A DNA stretch of 64,000 nucleotides, taken from assembly GCF_006442815.1 (NCBI RefSeq), contig NZ_VFVL01000015.1, forward strand, positions 62,001 to 126,000, in the 5' to 3' direction. The notes below the pieces were generated by a model. The model searched no databases and was not told the DNA's origin. It saw only the letters and a program-made list of their open reading frames with translations. Source of the stretch: Mesorhizobium sp. B2-4-3. Its GTDB lineage: Bacteria; Pseudomonadota; Alphaproteobacteria; Rhizobiales; Rhizobiaceae. Position numbers and translations under genes: made by a program. Shown piece by piece: positions 9,902 to 18,932 of this stretch (position 1 is the first letter of the stretch; every line of letters starts with the position of its first letter).

Positions 9902-10873
9902 TTACCGGCTCATCACCGCGCTGAACTTTTCCTTGTTCTGGGCATCGTTGGCGAGCGCGGCCGCCGCATCATAGCCGAGCACCTTGATCGAGGCGCGGTC
10001 CGGATAGCCGGCCGGCAGCGCGACGTCGGCGCGCGCCGGGATGTAGCCCATCTTGGCCGCCATTTCCTGCCCGTCCTTCGACAAGAGGAAATCGACGAAC
10101 GCCTTGGCTGCGTCCTGGTTCTTGGCGGTGGAGAGGATGGCGACCGGCTCGGTGACGGCGGACACGCCCTCTTTCGGGAAGACGAACTCGACCGGCGCGC
10201 CCTTGGCCTTCTCGCGGATCGGCATGTAGTCGACGATCATGCCGAACAGCTTGTCGCCGCCGCTGACCGCCTTCAGCACGTCGCCATTGCCGCCGCTGGC
10301 CTGCGCGCCGTTCTTGGCGAGCGCGCCATAATAGTCCCAGCCCTCCGGCAGGTTGCCCGTCAGCGTCACGGTATGGATCATCGCGGCGCCCGAGGTCAGC
10401 GGGCTGGGCATCGCGATCAGGCCCTTGGCTTCCGGCTTCTTCAAATCTTCCCAGCTCGTCGGCACGAAAGGCGCCTTGGTGTTGTAGACGATGCCGGTGG
10501 TGATCAGCTTGGTCGAGAAATAGGTCTTGTCCTTGTCGTAGAGCGCCACGTCGAGGCCGTCGACCTTGGCCTCTGGATAGGCCAGCAGCCGGCCCTCCTT
10601 CTTCAGGCCTTCCATGGTCACGACGTCGGCGATCAGCAGCACGTCGGCCTGCGGCTGGCCGGCCTCGATCTCGGCATGTAGCTTGGCCAGGATCTTCGGC
10701 GTGCCGTCGCGCACCCAGTCGACCTTGATGCCCGGGTTCTTCGCCATGAAGGCGTCGACGGTCTGCTGGGCGTCGGTGTTGGGCTGGCTCGTGTAGAGCA
10801 CCAGCCTGCTGTCGGCGGCGGCTCCCGCTACGGTGGATGCCAGCAATAGGGCGGCGAGAACGATCTGGCGCAT
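9902..10873 (-). CDS. ABC transporter periplasmic substrate-binding protein (FbpA/AfuA-like)
   Basis: Secreted binding protein of 323 residues with a clear signal peptide (MRQIVLAALLLASTVAGAAA) followed by SRLVLYTSQPNTDAQQTV, the usual opening of cluster-D iron(III)/2-aminoethylphosphonate/hexose-phosphate binding proteins. The double tyrosine used by classic ferric-binding proteins to hold iron is not visible in the expected C-lobe segment (VDYMPIREKAKG), so the ligand need not be iron. First gene of the SBP-permease operon; the matching ATPase gene lies beyond the permease on the opposite strand. Confidence 0.88.
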   Translation of the reverse strand: MRQIVLAALLLASTVAGAAADSRLVLYTSQPNTDAQQTVDAFMAKNPGIKVDWVRDGTPKILAKLHAEIEAGQPQADVLLIADVVTMEGLKKEGRLLAYPEAKVDGLDVALYDKDKTYFSTKLITTGIVYNTKAPFVPTSWEDLKKPEAKGLIAMPSPLTSGAAMIHTVTLTGNLPEGWDYYGALAKNGAQASGGNGDVLKAVSGGDKLFGMIVDYMPIREKAKGAPVEFVFPKEGVSAVTEPVAILSTAKNQDAAKAFVDFLLSKDGQEMAAKMGYIPARADVALPAGYPDRASIKVLGYDAAAALANDAQNKEKFSAVMSR

Positions 10874-11019
10874 GGAAATACCTGTTGTTGATTACGGCTG
10901 GGAAGGTCCGGCAGGCGCCGGGGCTGGAAAACCTGAGTAAGGCCGCAGGATAACCATTATGTGACAGGACGACGCAACTCGCATCGCCCTGCCCTTGCCC
11001 CTAATCCGTATCATCGGCG

Positions 11020-11256
11020 CTACTGGTTGGCCGGGTCGGTCTCGGCATCATAGGCCATGCGGGCAACCACCGTCAGCACATAGGCTGACGGCAGCGCGAA
11101 GATGGCGCCGAGCACGATCGCCGCCGCTCCTTCCATGCGAAGGGTGGCGGCAACGGCCCAGTAGACGGTGCCGATGCAGATTACCGCCTGGACTGCCAGA
11201 AAAGAGGCCGCGGCCGCCGCGCGGGTAAGCGTCTTGAACGTCTTGATGCGTTGCAT
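11020..11256 (-). CDS. Small two-helix membrane protein, unknown
   Basis: 78 residues from the ATG at 11256; an in-frame extension to 11286 adds 10 unconvincing residues. Two hydrophobic helices (AAAASFLAVQAVICIGTVYWAVAA, then AAAIVLGAIFALPSAYVLTVVA) and a short acidic tail. No family recognised. Codon use resembles the neighbours, supporting a real gene. Confidence 0.55.
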   Translation of the reverse strand: MQRIKTFKTLTRAAAAASFLAVQAVICIGTVYWAVAATLRMEGAAAIVLGAIFALPSAYVLTVVARMAYDAETDPANQ

Positions 11257-11370
11257 TGAACGGAATCCGAACTGACGCGCACGCAATCGGCGGACGGCCG
11301 GCGGCCGTCGCCGGATCGCGACGCGAAGGAATTGTCTTTGATTTGAACGCCGCGCTCGGCGGCCAAGACT

Positions 11371-11766
11371 TTACGCGGCGGGCGGCGCGCGTGGCTGGTT
11401 GGTGCGCGAAGCTGCTGCGCTTCCCGATACGGGCGCGACGCCCATCTCAGCCGGCAACGCCTGGCCGATAAGCAGGAAATCGGATGCGGGGGCGAGCGCG
11501 CCTGGATTGCCGCTGACGAGCTTTATCGGCAGCGGCCGGCCGGCCCGGACTTCAAGCGCCTGCGCCTTGCCGGTCGTTCTGAGCAGCGCGATCGTGTCGC
11601 CCTGGCGAGCGGCGCTGACGCTGGAAGTGCCCGGGAGCGAAACGGCCGATGCGGAGATTTCGGCCTGAGCAAAGCCCAGCAGCGCGAGCATCAGCAGCGC
11701 CATCAGGCCCGCGCAGGCGGCCCTGACCGGCAACAGCATCGATCTTTCGCGTTCAGGTGCCGTCAA
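11371..11766 (-). CDS. Hypothetical exported protein
   Basis: 131 residues with a signal peptide (LLPVRAACAGLMALLMLALLGFAQA) and a short mature domain rich in Ala, Gly and Pro. The mature part has beta-type alternation (GDTIALLRTTGKAQALEVRAGRPLPIKLVSG). No recognised family. It is divergent from map, about 170 nt away. The signal peptide is the best evidence that it is coding. Confidence 0.5.
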   Translation of the reverse strand: MTAPERERSMLLPVRAACAGLMALLMLALLGFAQAEISASAVSLPGTSSVSAARQGDTIALLRTTGKAQALEVRAGRPLPIKLVSGNPGALAPASDFLLIGQALPAEMGVAPVSGSAAASRTNQPRAPPAA

Positions 11767-11936
11767 GGCGATCTCCCGATATCAGGACCGCCCCTAACCC
11801 ATGGAATGGCCGGAGGAAAGCCGCAATGGACGCCGCAACCGCACTTCGTCCTTGAACCTTGCGGCTTCCGGTGCCAAATCTGGAGAAGATTTTCGCGTTC
11901 GCCTCCTTTGGAGCCGACGCCGGCAAACGGACAAAA

Positions 11937-12764
11937 ATGGTTACCTATCTCGACGCCTCCACGGCCCCCCTTCGAAATACCGGACAGATTCGCCTCTATG
12001 GCGAGGAAGGTTTTGCCGGCATGCGCAAGGCCTGCGACCTCACCGCGCGCTGCCTTGACGAGCTTGTGCCGATGGTGAAGCCCGGCGTGACGACGGAAAC
12101 GATCGACCGCTTCGTCTTCGAATTCGGCATGGACAATGGCGCGCTGCCGGCGACGCTCAATTATCGCGGCTACACCAAGTCGTCCTGCACCTCGATCAAC
12201 CATGTCGTCTGCCATGGCATTCCCGACAACAAGCCGCTGAAGGAAGGCGACATCGTCAACATCGACGTCACCTATATCCTCGACGGCTGGCACGGCGATT
12301 CCTCGCGCATGTATCCAGTGGGCTCGATCAAGCGCGCAGCCGAGCGCCTGCTCGAGGTGACTTACGAGTGCCTGATGCGCGGCATCGCCGCGATCAAGCC
12401 CGGCGCCCGTACAGGCGCCATCGGCGCCGCGATCCAGACCTATGCCGAGGCCGAGCGCTGCTCGGTGGTGCGCGACTTCTGCGGCCATGGCGTCGGCCAG
12501 CTTTTCCACGACGCGCCGAACATCCTGCATTACGGCACCGTCAATGAAGGCGTCGAGATGCGGCCGGGCATGATCTTCACGGTCGAGCCGATGATCAATC
12601 TCGGCCGCCCGCATGTGAAGGTGCTGTCGGACGGCTGGACGGCGGTCACGCGCGACCGCTCGCTGTCGGCGCAGTATGAGCACACGATCGGCGTCACCGA
12701 CACCGGCTGCGAGATCTTCACGCTGTCGCCGAAAAAGCTCGACCGCCCCGGCCTGCCGGGGTAG
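11937..12764 (+). CDS. map: Methionine aminopeptidase, type I
   Basis: Removes the initiator methionine from nascent proteins; cytoplasmic dinuclear metalloenzyme. From the ATG at 11937 it is 275 residues, the usual length. All five metal ligands are present: D110 and D121 ([14 protein letters not shown]), H184 (FCGHGVGQ), E217 (TVEPMI) and E248 (YEHTIGV); the substrate-binding H93 (VCHGIPD) is also there. The frame is open upstream to 11859 but that part lacks family similarity. It is followed at 129 nt by radC in the same direction. Confidence 0.96.
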   Translation: MVTYLDASTAPLRNTGQIRLYGEEGFAGMRKACDLTARCLDELVPMVKPGVTTETIDRFVFEFGMDNGALPATLNYRGYTKSSCTSINHVVCHGIPDNKPLKEGDIVNIDVTYILDGWHGDSSRMYPVGSIKRAAERLLEVTYECLMRGIAAIKPGARTGAIGAAIQTYAEAERCSVVRDFCGHGVGQLFHDAPNILHYGTVNEGVEMRPGMIFTVEPMINLGRPHVKVLSDGWTAVTRDRSLSAQYEHTIGVTDTGCEIFTLSPKKLDRPGLPG

Positions 12765-12800
12765 AGCGGTTCATCGTTTCATGGAAACGATGGTCGCTCT
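12763..12800. repeat. Inverted repeat downstream of map
   Basis: Arms AGAGCG...TCATCGTTTC and GAAACGATGG..CGCTCT fold into a hairpin right after the map stop codon. It looks like an intergenic palindrome of the type scattered in rhizobial genomes rather than a classical terminator, since no T run follows. Confidence 0.6.
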
Positions 12801-12813
12801 ATCCTCTTGTTTC

Positions 12814-12860
12814 ACGCAATTCCGAACGGAAAACCGCTTCACACTTTTCCGGGAATTGCT
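12814..12860. repeat. Inverted repeat upstream of radC
   Basis: Arms GCAATTCCG and CGGGAATTGC flank AACGGAAAACCGCTTCACACTTTT. With the preceding hairpin it makes a composite intergenic element filling most of the map-radC gap. Confidence 0.55.
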
Positions 12861-12892
12861 TTAGGTTTCAGCCGAAGCCTGAGGGGGAGCGG

Positions 12893-13660
12893 GTGAGCAT
12901 GGGGAAAGTCGAGGACGAGCGGGCGTTCTTTTCCGAAGGCTGGATCGAGCCGCCCAAGATGGTGCCGAAAACGGCCGCGGCAGCAGAAAAGCCCCATTAT
13001 CACGGCCATCGCGACCGTCTGCGCGAACGCTTCGTGGCCGGCGGACCGGACGCCCTGCCCGACTATGAACTGCTCGAGCTGCTGCTCTTCCGGCTGATCC
13101 CGCGGGTCGACACCAAGCCCATCGCCAAGGCGCTGATCGCCCGCTTCGGCTCGCTGGCCGAAGTGCTCGGCGCGCCGGCATCCTTGCTCGAGGAAGTCAA
13201 AGGCATCGGGCCGGCCGTCGCGACCGATCTAAAGGTCATCGCCGCCGCCGCCCAGCGCATGGCGCGCGGCGAGGTGCGCGGCCGCGAGATCCTGTCCAAC
13301 TGGACGCAATTGCTCGACTATTGCCGTTCGGCCATGGCCTTCGAGGCCCGCGAACAGTTCCGCGTCCTGTTCCTCGACAAGAAGAACGGGCTGATCGCCG
13401 ACGAGGTGCAGCAAACAGGCACCGTCGACCACACGCCGGTCTATCCGCGCGAGGTGGTGAAGCGTGCGCTCGAGCTCTCAGCCAGCGCCGTCATCCTGGT
13501 CCACAACCACCCTTCGGGAGATCCCACACCTTCCCGCGCGGACATCGAGATGACCAAGCAGATCATCGATACGGCCAAGCCGCTCGGCATCGCGGTCCAC
13601 GACCACATCATCATCGGCCGCAAGGGCAACGCCTCGATGAAGGGCCTGCTGCTGATCTGA
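12893..13660 (+). CDS. radC: RadC family protein (JAB/MPN+ domain, UPF0758)
   Basis: 255 residues; function of the family is unsettled and a direct repair role is disputed. An N-terminal helix-hairpin-helix-like segment (residues about 45-120, ending in [15 protein letters not shown]) precedes a JAB metalloprotease-like domain with the zinc motif H204-x-H206-x10-D217 ([14 protein letters not shown]), intact. The start is a GTG at 12893 or the ATG two codons later; both follow a G-rich ribosome site. Common neighbour of map in this order of bacteria. Confidence 0.9.
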   Translation: MSMGKVEDERAFFSEGWIEPPKMVPKTAAAAEKPHYHGHRDRLRERFVAGGPDALPDYELLELLLFRLIPRVDTKPIAKALIARFGSLAEVLGAPASLLEEVKGIGPAVATDLKVIAAAAQRMARGEVRGREILSNWTQLLDYCRSAMAFEAREQFRVLFLDKKNGLIADEVQQTGTVDHTPVYPREVVKRALELSASAVILVHNHPSGDPTPSRADIEMTKQIIDTAKPLGIAVHDHIIIGRKGNASMKGLLLI

Positions 13661-13802
13661 AGGCCCCGCCCGAAGCTCCGGGCGCAATAGCAACGTTTTG
13701 CCAATCGGATAGTCGGCTCTGGAATTTCAACCGGAAATCGAGCATGATGCGCTTTGGCATTTCCGGATGCTTCGCGCTCCCGAATGCCGGGAGGAACGGG
13801 AC

Positions 13803-14690
13803 ATGGCCGTTGTGCTTGTACTCGTTTTAATCGTTGTGGGCTCAGTGTTGTTCCACTTCCTGAGCCCATGGTGGTGGACGCCCATTGCCTCGAACTGGGA
13901 CTATATCGACCACACCATCATCATCAGCTTCTGGATCACCGGCATCGTCTTTGCCGCGGTCGTCCTGTTCATGGCTTATTGCGTCTTCCGCTTCCGGCAT
14001 CGCGAAGGCAATCGCGCGGCATACGAACCGGAGAACAAGCGGCTCGAATGGTGGCTCATGGTCGTCACCGCGGCAGGCGTCACTGCCCTGCTGGTCCCCG
14101 GCCTGTTCGTCTGGAGCCGCTTCGTCACCGTTCCAAGCGATGCGACCGAGATTGAGGTCGTCGCCCAGCAGTGGCAGTGGAGCTTCCGCTTGCCCGGCAA
14201 GGACGGCAAGCTCGGGACTTCGGACACCCGCGACGTCACCGCTGACAATCCGTTGGGCGTGGCCCCCAAAGACCCGAACGGCCAGGATGATGTCTTGGTC
14301 GAAGCCGCCGATCTGCATCTGCCGGTCGGCAAGCCGGTCAAGGTGCTGCTGCGTTCGATCGATGTCTTGCACGATTTCTACATCCCGGAATTCCGCGCCA
14401 AGATGGACATGATCCCGGGCTCGGTGACCTATTTCTGGTTCACCCCAATCAGGACCGGTACTTTCCAGGTCTTGTGCGCCGAACTGTGCGGCCAGGGACA
14501 TCCGCTGATGCATGGCGTGGTCATGGTCGACACCGAGCAGGACTATCTGGCCTGGCTCGGCCAGCAGCAGACTTTTGCGCAATTGTCGGCGCCCCAGCAA
14601 TCGGGCTCGGCGAACTCGCTGCCAGGAGAGGCAATAGCGTCCAATCTGGGCGTAGCGGCAAACTCGAAACTCTCGAGGTCCGCACAATAG
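13803..14690 (+). CDS. coxM: Cytochrome c oxidase subunit II (CuA subunit), alternative oxidase
   Basis: Accepts electrons from cytochrome c through the binuclear CuA centre. 295 residues from the ATG at 13803, which has GGGAGGAACGGG upstream; the 12 residues before it are non-coding. Two N-terminal membrane helices (AVVLVLVLIVVGSVLFHFL and IIISFWITGIVFAAVVLFMAY) precede a cupredoxin domain. The CuA ligands are complete: C225, E227, C229, H233, M236 (CAELCGQGHPLM) plus the upstream His in VLHDFYIPEF. First gene of a five-gene oxidase operon that resembles the rhizobial coxMNOP cluster. Confidence 0.93.
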   Translation: MAVVLVLVLIVVGSVLFHFLSPWWWTPIASNWDYIDHTIIISFWITGIVFAAVVLFMAYCVFRFRHREGNRAAYEPENKRLEWWLMVVTAAGVTALLVPGLFVWSRFVTVPSDATEIEVVAQQWQWSFRLPGKDGKLGTSDTRDVTADNPLGVAPKDPNGQDDVLVEAADLHLPVGKPVKVLLRSIDVLHDFYIPEFRAKMDMIPGSVTYFWFTPIRTGTFQVLCAELCGQGHPLMHGVVMVDTEQDYLAWLGQQQTFAQLSAPQQSGSANSLPGEAIASNLGVAANSKLSRSAQ

Positions 14691-14707
14691 GGCACGGAGG
14701 TGCTCCG

Positions 14708-16477
14708 ATGGTCGACGTCACACCCGCAGATGCCGTTCCTCCCGCCGAAGTCGGGGAGATGGAACTCTACCATCCGCACAGCTGGTGGACGAAATACGTC
14801 TTCTCGCAGGACGCGAAGGTCATCGCGGTCCAGTACTCGGCAACGGCAACCGCGATCGGACTTGTGGCGCTGGTTCTGTCCTGGCTGATGCGCCTGCAGC
14901 TAGGCTTTCCCGGCACGTTCGATTTCATCACCCCGGAGGCCTATTACCAGTTCATCACCATGCACGGCATGATCATGGTGATCTACCTGCTCACCGCGCT
15001 CTTCCTCGGCGGCTTCGGCAACTACCTGATCCCGCTGATGGTCGGCGCCCGCGACATGGTGTTTCCCTATGTCAACATGCTGAGCTACTGGATCTATCTG
15101 CTCGCCGTGCTCGTGCTGGTGTCGAGCTTCTTCGCGCCGGGCGGACCGACCGGCGCCGGCTGGACCCTCTACCCGCCGCAGGCCATCATGACCGGCACGC
15201 CCGGCGGCCAGGACTGGGGCATCATCCTGATGCTCTCCTCGCTCATCCTGTTCATCATCGGTTTCACCATGGGCGGCCTGAACTATGTGGTGACGGTGCT
15301 GCAGGGGCGCACGCGCGGCATGACGTTGATGCGTCTGCCGCTCACCGTCTGGGGCATCTTCACCGCCACCGTCATGGCGTTGCTCGCCTTCCCGGCGCTG
15401 TTTGTCGCTTGCGTTATGATGCTGCTCGACCGCGTGCTCGGCACCTCATTCTTCATGCCGGCGATTGTCGAGATGGGCGAGCAGCTGCAGCACAATGGCG
15501 GCAGCCCGATCCTATTCCAGCACCTGTTCTGGTTCTTCGGCCACCCGGAGGTCTACATCGTGGCCCTGCCGGCCTTCGGTATCGTCTCCGACCTGATCAG
15601 CACGCATGCGCGCAAGAACATCTTCGGCTACCGAATGATGGTCTGGGCGATCATCGCCATCGGCGCCCTGAGCTTCGTTGTCTGGGCGCATCACATGTAT
15701 GTCAGCGGCATGCATCCCTATTTCGGCTTCTTCTTCGCCACCACCACCTTGATCATCGCCATCCCGACGGCGATCAAGGTGTATAACTGGGTCCTGACGC
15801 TGTGGCGCGGCGACATCCACCTCACCGTCCCGATGCTGTTCGCGCTCGCCTTCATCGTCACCTTCGTCAATGGCGGCCTAACCGGGCTGTTCCTCGGCAA
15901 TGTCGTTGTCGACGTGCCGCTTTCGGACACCATGTTCGTCGTCGCCCATTTCCACATGGTCATGGGCGTCGCGCCGATCCTGGTGATCTTCGGCGCGATC
16001 TATCACTGGTATCCGAAGGTCACCGGACGGATGCTGAACGAAGCGCTCGGCAAGTTCCACTTTTGGGTAACCTTCCTGGGCGCCTACCTGATCTTCTTCC
16101 CGATGCACTATCTCGGCCTGATGGGCATTCCGCGGCGCTACGCCGAACTGACCGACATGACCATCATGACGGAGTCGGCCCGTCATCTGAACTCGTTCAT
16201 CTCCATCATGGCCTTCGTCGTCGGCTTCGCGCAGCTGGTTTTCCTGTTCAACCTGATCTGGAGCATCCGCCATGGCCGCGAGGCCGGCGGCAACCCGTGG
16301 CGTGCGACCACGCTCGAATGGCAGACACCGCAGACGCCGCCGGCGCACGGCAATTTCGGCAAGGAGCTGCCGATCGTCTATCGATGGGCCTATGACTACA
16401 GCGTGCCGGGCGCCAAGGAGGACTTCATCCCGCAGAACGTGCCGGGCGACTTCGCCCCCTCAAGGGAGCCGGCATGA
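14708..16477 (+). CDS. coxN: Cytochrome c oxidase subunit I (heme-copper catalytic subunit)
   Basis: Catalytic subunit that reduces O2 at a heme-CuB site and pumps protons. 589 residues from the ATG at 14708 with GGAGG upstream; the longer open frame into coxM is spurious. H279-E281-Y283 (GHPEVY) gives a CuB ligand, the D-channel glutamate and the cross-linked tyrosine, and the following AHHMYVSGM supplies the CuB histidine pair; heme ligands lie in HGMIMVIY and HFHMVMG. These features fit the A-type of heme-copper oxidases. Overlaps the next gene by ATGA. Heme a vs another heme cannot be told from sequence. Confidence 0.95.
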   Translation: MVDVTPADAVPPAEVGEMELYHPHSWWTKYVFSQDAKVIAVQYSATATAIGLVALVLSWLMRLQLGFPGTFDFITPEAYYQFITMHGMIMVIYLLTALFLGGFGNYLIPLMVGARDMVFPYVNMLSYWIYLLAVLVLVSSFFAPGGPTGAGWTLYPPQAIMTGTPGGQDWGIILMLSSLILFIIGFTMGGLNYVVTVLQGRTRGMTLMRLPLTVWGIFTATVMALLAFPALFVACVMMLLDRVLGTSFFMPAIVEMGEQLQHNGGSPILFQHLFWFFGHPEVYIVALPAFGIVSDLISTHARKNIFGYRMMVWAIIAIGALSFVVWAHHMYVSGMHPYFGFFFATTTLIIAIPTAIKVYNWVLTLWRGDIHLTVPMLFALAFIVTFVNGGLTGLFLGNVVVDVPLSDTMFVVAHFHMVMGVAPILVIFGAIYHWYPKVTGRMLNEALGKFHFWVTFLGAYLIFFPMHYLGLMGIPRRYAELTDMTIMTESARHLNSFISIMAFVVGFAQLVFLFNLIWSIRHGREAGGNPWRATTLEWQTPQTPPAHGNFGKELPIVYRWAYDYSVPGAKEDFIPQNVPGDFAPSREPA

Positions 16478-17178
16478 GCGTCATCCTCGTCTTTCTACTG
16501 GTGGTCGCCGGCTTTGCCGGCTGGTGGCTCTCGCACCAGCGGTTGACGGCTAAGCCGTGGCTGGAGCAAGGCCTGGCCGAGGAATTCGTCGGTCTCGGCC
16601 GGTCGGCCCTGCCCACCGCCAAGATCGGCCTCGGTGTCTTCCTGGCGGTCGTCGGCTGCCTGTTTTCGCTGTTTGTCAGCGCCTATTTCATGCGCATGGG
16701 CCTGTCCGACTGGCGGCCGCTGCCGCTGCCGCGCCTGCTCTGGCTGAACACCGGCGTGCTGGTGCTGAGCAGCGTCGCGCTGCAATGTGCCGTGGTCGCC
16801 GCACGCAGGGGCCAGATGGACATGGTCAGGCTCGGCCTTGCAACGGCGGGACTGACCGCCCTCGCCTTCCTCGCCGGCCAGTTGGTGGCCTGGCGGCAGC
16901 TGACCGAGGACGGCTACCTGTTGGCCTCCAACCCGGCCAACAGCTTCTTCTATTTGATCACGGCAATGCATGGCCTGCATATACTGGGCGGGCTGGTCGG
17001 CCTTGGCAGGACGAGCGCCGGCGCCTGGAACGGAGCGCGGCCGGAGCGGCTGCGCCTCAGCGTCGAGCTCTGCGCCATGTATTGGCATTTCCTGCTTTTC
17101 GTCTGGCTCTGCATCTTCGCCGTTCTGGCCGGCTGGGCGGCAACGTTCGTGAGCATTTGCCAGCGGCTGCTCACCTAG
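16474..17178 (+). CDS. coxO: Cytochrome c oxidase subunit III-like protein (first copy)
   Basis: 234-residue integral membrane protein with about six hydrophobic helices. It carries the subunit III hallmarks near the end (FFYLITAMHGLHILGGLVGL and ELCAMYWHFLLFVWLCIF). It is more divergent than the next gene and is translationally coupled to subunit I by a 4-nt ATGA overlap. Two subunit III genes in a row match the coxO-coxP layout described for rhizobial alternative oxidases; the symbol is assigned on that basis. Confidence 0.85.
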   Translation: MSVILVFLLVVAGFAGWWLSHQRLTAKPWLEQGLAEEFVGLGRSALPTAKIGLGVFLAVVGCLFSLFVSAYFMRMGLSDWRPLPLPRLLWLNTGVLVLSSVALQCAVVAARRGQMDMVRLGLATAGLTALAFLAGQLVAWRQLTEDGYLLASNPANSFFYLITAMHGLHILGGLVGLGRTSAGAWNGARPERLRLSVELCAMYWHFLLFVWLCIFAVLAGWAATFVSICQRLLT

Positions 17179-17188
17179 GAGACTGGCG

Positions 17189-17908
17189 ATGGCCGAAACG
17201 ACACTGACGCATACCAGCCCGTTGGATCGCCCCCAAGGCTTGCGCGGGATCGCCGCCGACTGGGCCTCGGATCAGCGCGCGTTCAAAAACGTGTCCTGGG
17301 GCAAGGCCATGATGTGGATCTTCCTGCTCAGCGACACGTTCATCTTCGGCTGCTTCCTGCTCTCCTATATGACCGCCCGCATGTCGACACGCGTGCCCTG
17401 GCCGAATCCGAGCGAGGTCTTTGCCTTGCGCATAGGCGGCCAGGAGATCCCGCTGATCCTTATCGCCATCATGACCTTCGTGCTGATCTCGAGCAGCGGC
17501 ACCATGGCCATGGCGGTCAATTTCGGCTACCGCCGCGACCGCCGCAAGACCGCGATCCTGATGCTGTTGACCGCTGCGCTTGGCGCAACATTCGTCGGCA
17601 TGCAGGCCTTCGAATGGACCAAGCTGATCACCGAAGGGGTACGGCCCTGGGGCAATCCCTGGGGAGCCGCGCAGTTCGGCTCATGCTTCTTCATGATCAC
17701 CGGTTTCCACGGCACGCACGTGACGATCGGCGTGATCTTCCTCATCATCGTGGCGCGAAAAGTCTGGCGTGGCGACTTCGACACCGGCCGTCCCGGCTTC
17801 TTCACCAGCCGCCGGGGCCGCTACGAGAATGTCGAGATCATGGGCCTCTACTGGCATTTCGTCGACCTGGTCTGGGTGTTCATCTTCGCCTTCTTCTATC
17901 TTTGGTGA
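17189..17908 (+). CDS. coxP: Cytochrome c oxidase subunit III (second copy)
   Basis: 239 residues, several membrane helices, with classical subunit III motifs: MMWIFLLSDTFIFGCFLLSY, FVGMQAFEWTKLI, ITGFHGTHVTIGVIFLI and MGLYWHFVDLVWVFIFAFFYLW. It starts 10 nt after the first subunit III stop, preceded by GGAG. Presumably stabilises subunit I and its proton uptake. Having both copies in one operon is unusual relative to the housekeeping aa3 operon. Confidence 0.93.
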   Translation: MAETTLTHTSPLDRPQGLRGIAADWASDQRAFKNVSWGKAMMWIFLLSDTFIFGCFLLSYMTARMSTRVPWPNPSEVFALRIGGQEIPLILIAIMTFVLISSSGTMAMAVNFGYRRDRRKTAILMLLTAALGATFVGMQAFEWTKLITEGVRPWGNPWGAAQFGSCFFMITGFHGTHVTIGVIFLIIVARKVWRGDFDTGRPGFFTSRRGRYENVEIMGLYWHFVDLVWVFIFAFFYLW

Positions 17909-17934
17909 AAGGCAGGCTTTGTTGAGAGGACGAT

Positions 17935-18336
17935 ATGGCTGAAGCAACCGCAAACGGTCTCGGACAACACGCGCTGCACGCCGCCCATGCGCAGGATGCG
18001 GCTGCTACGGCCGCTCACGCCGAGGTCCATCAGGAGCACCCGATCAAGCTCTACTTGGTGGTCTGGGCATGGCTGTTCATTCTCAGCACCTGCTCCTATC
18101 TGGTCGACTATTTCGGCATCCACGGCTATCCCAGATGGTCGCTGATCCTGATCTTCATGATGCTCAAGGCGGGACTGATCGTCGCCGTCTTCATGCACAT
18201 GGCCTGGGAGCGGCTGGCAATGATGTATGCGATCATCCTGCCGCCGATACTGGTGCTGGTCTTCGTGACGATGATGGTCTTTGAGGCCGATTATACGCTG
18301 CTGACCCGTATCGCGTTTTTCGGGCCCGGTCCCTGA
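17935..18336 (+). CDS. Cytochrome c oxidase subunit IV family protein
   Basis: 133 residues with a His/Ala-rich N-terminus and three membrane helices (YLVVWAWLFILSTCSYLVDYF, WSLILIFMMLKAGLIVAVFMHM, MYAIILPPILVLVFVTMMVF). The motif MMLKAGLIVAVFMHM is characteristic of the prokaryotic COX4/CyoD superfamily. Last gene of the oxidase operon. No heme A synthase, protoheme farnesyltransferase or Cox11 gene is in the cluster, so cofactor assembly must rely on genes elsewhere. Confidence 0.85.
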   Translation: MAEATANGLGQHALHAAHAQDAAATAAHAEVHQEHPIKLYLVVWAWLFILSTCSYLVDYFGIHGYPRWSLILIFMMLKAGLIVAVFMHMAWERLAMMYAIILPPILVLVFVTMMVFEADYTLLTRIAFFGPGP

Positions 18337-18416
18337 CGGGTGCCGCCAAAAACAGCAGGACACCGGTCCATTTGGTTTGGCGCATGCACCGTGAACTCAA
18401 GCAAAGGACGCGGACA

Positions 18417-18890
18417 ATGACGATGGCAAACAGGCTGAAGGATTTTATCGACGGCAAGGGAATCCCGTACGACACCGTCGCACACCATCGAACCGCCACC
18501 AGCAGGCAAGCCGCTATTGCCGCGCACGTGCCCGGCAGCATCATGGCAAAGTCCGTGGTCGTTCACCACGAGCTCGGCTATGCGCTGGCTGTGGTGCCAA
18601 GCACCCATAGGATCGAGCTCGGCAAGCTACAGGACGTCATGGACAGACGCCTCGGGCTCGCTTCCGAGGATGAGGTGGTATCGCTCTTCGACGATTGCGA
18701 CATCGGCGCCATACCGCCGATCGGCGCGGCCTATGACGTGCCGGTCATTCTGGACGAAAGCCTGGGCGATGTCGCCGATATCTATTTCGAGGGCGGCGAC
18801 CACAAGACGCTTGTGCATGTCAGCGGCAACGATTTCCGCAACCTGACCACGGGCGCGCGTCAGGCGCGGTTCAGCCACCGGGCTTACTGA
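18417..18890 (+). CDS. YbaK/prolyl-tRNA deacylase-associated domain protein
   Basis: 157 residues from the ATG at 18417 (a second ATG sits two codons later). The YbaK fold is visible: IPYDTVAHHRTATSRQAA, then IMAKSVVVHHELGYALAVVPSTHRIEL with the lysine typical of Cys-tRNA(Pro)/Ala-tRNA editing domains, and VPVILDESLGDVADIYFEGGDHKTLVHVSG. Family members hydrolyse mischarged tRNAs, often with loose specificity; the exact substrate is unknown. It stands alone after the oxidase operon. Confidence 0.85.
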   Translation: MTMANRLKDFIDGKGIPYDTVAHHRTATSRQAAIAAHVPGSIMAKSVVVHHELGYALAVVPSTHRIELGKLQDVMDRRLGLASEDEVVSLFDDCDIGAIPPIGAAYDVPVILDESLGDVADIYFEGGDHKTLVHVSGNDFRNLTTGARQARFSHRAY

Positions 18891-18932
18891 ACGGCACCGG
18901 TGGTGTTGCCGGCACGCAATACAGGGACTTGC

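Noticed and set aside
13738-13790. Possible further copy of the GAGCATG palindrome before coxM
   Set aside because: GAGCATGATGCG is present but the complementary arm is too degraded to form the same hairpin.
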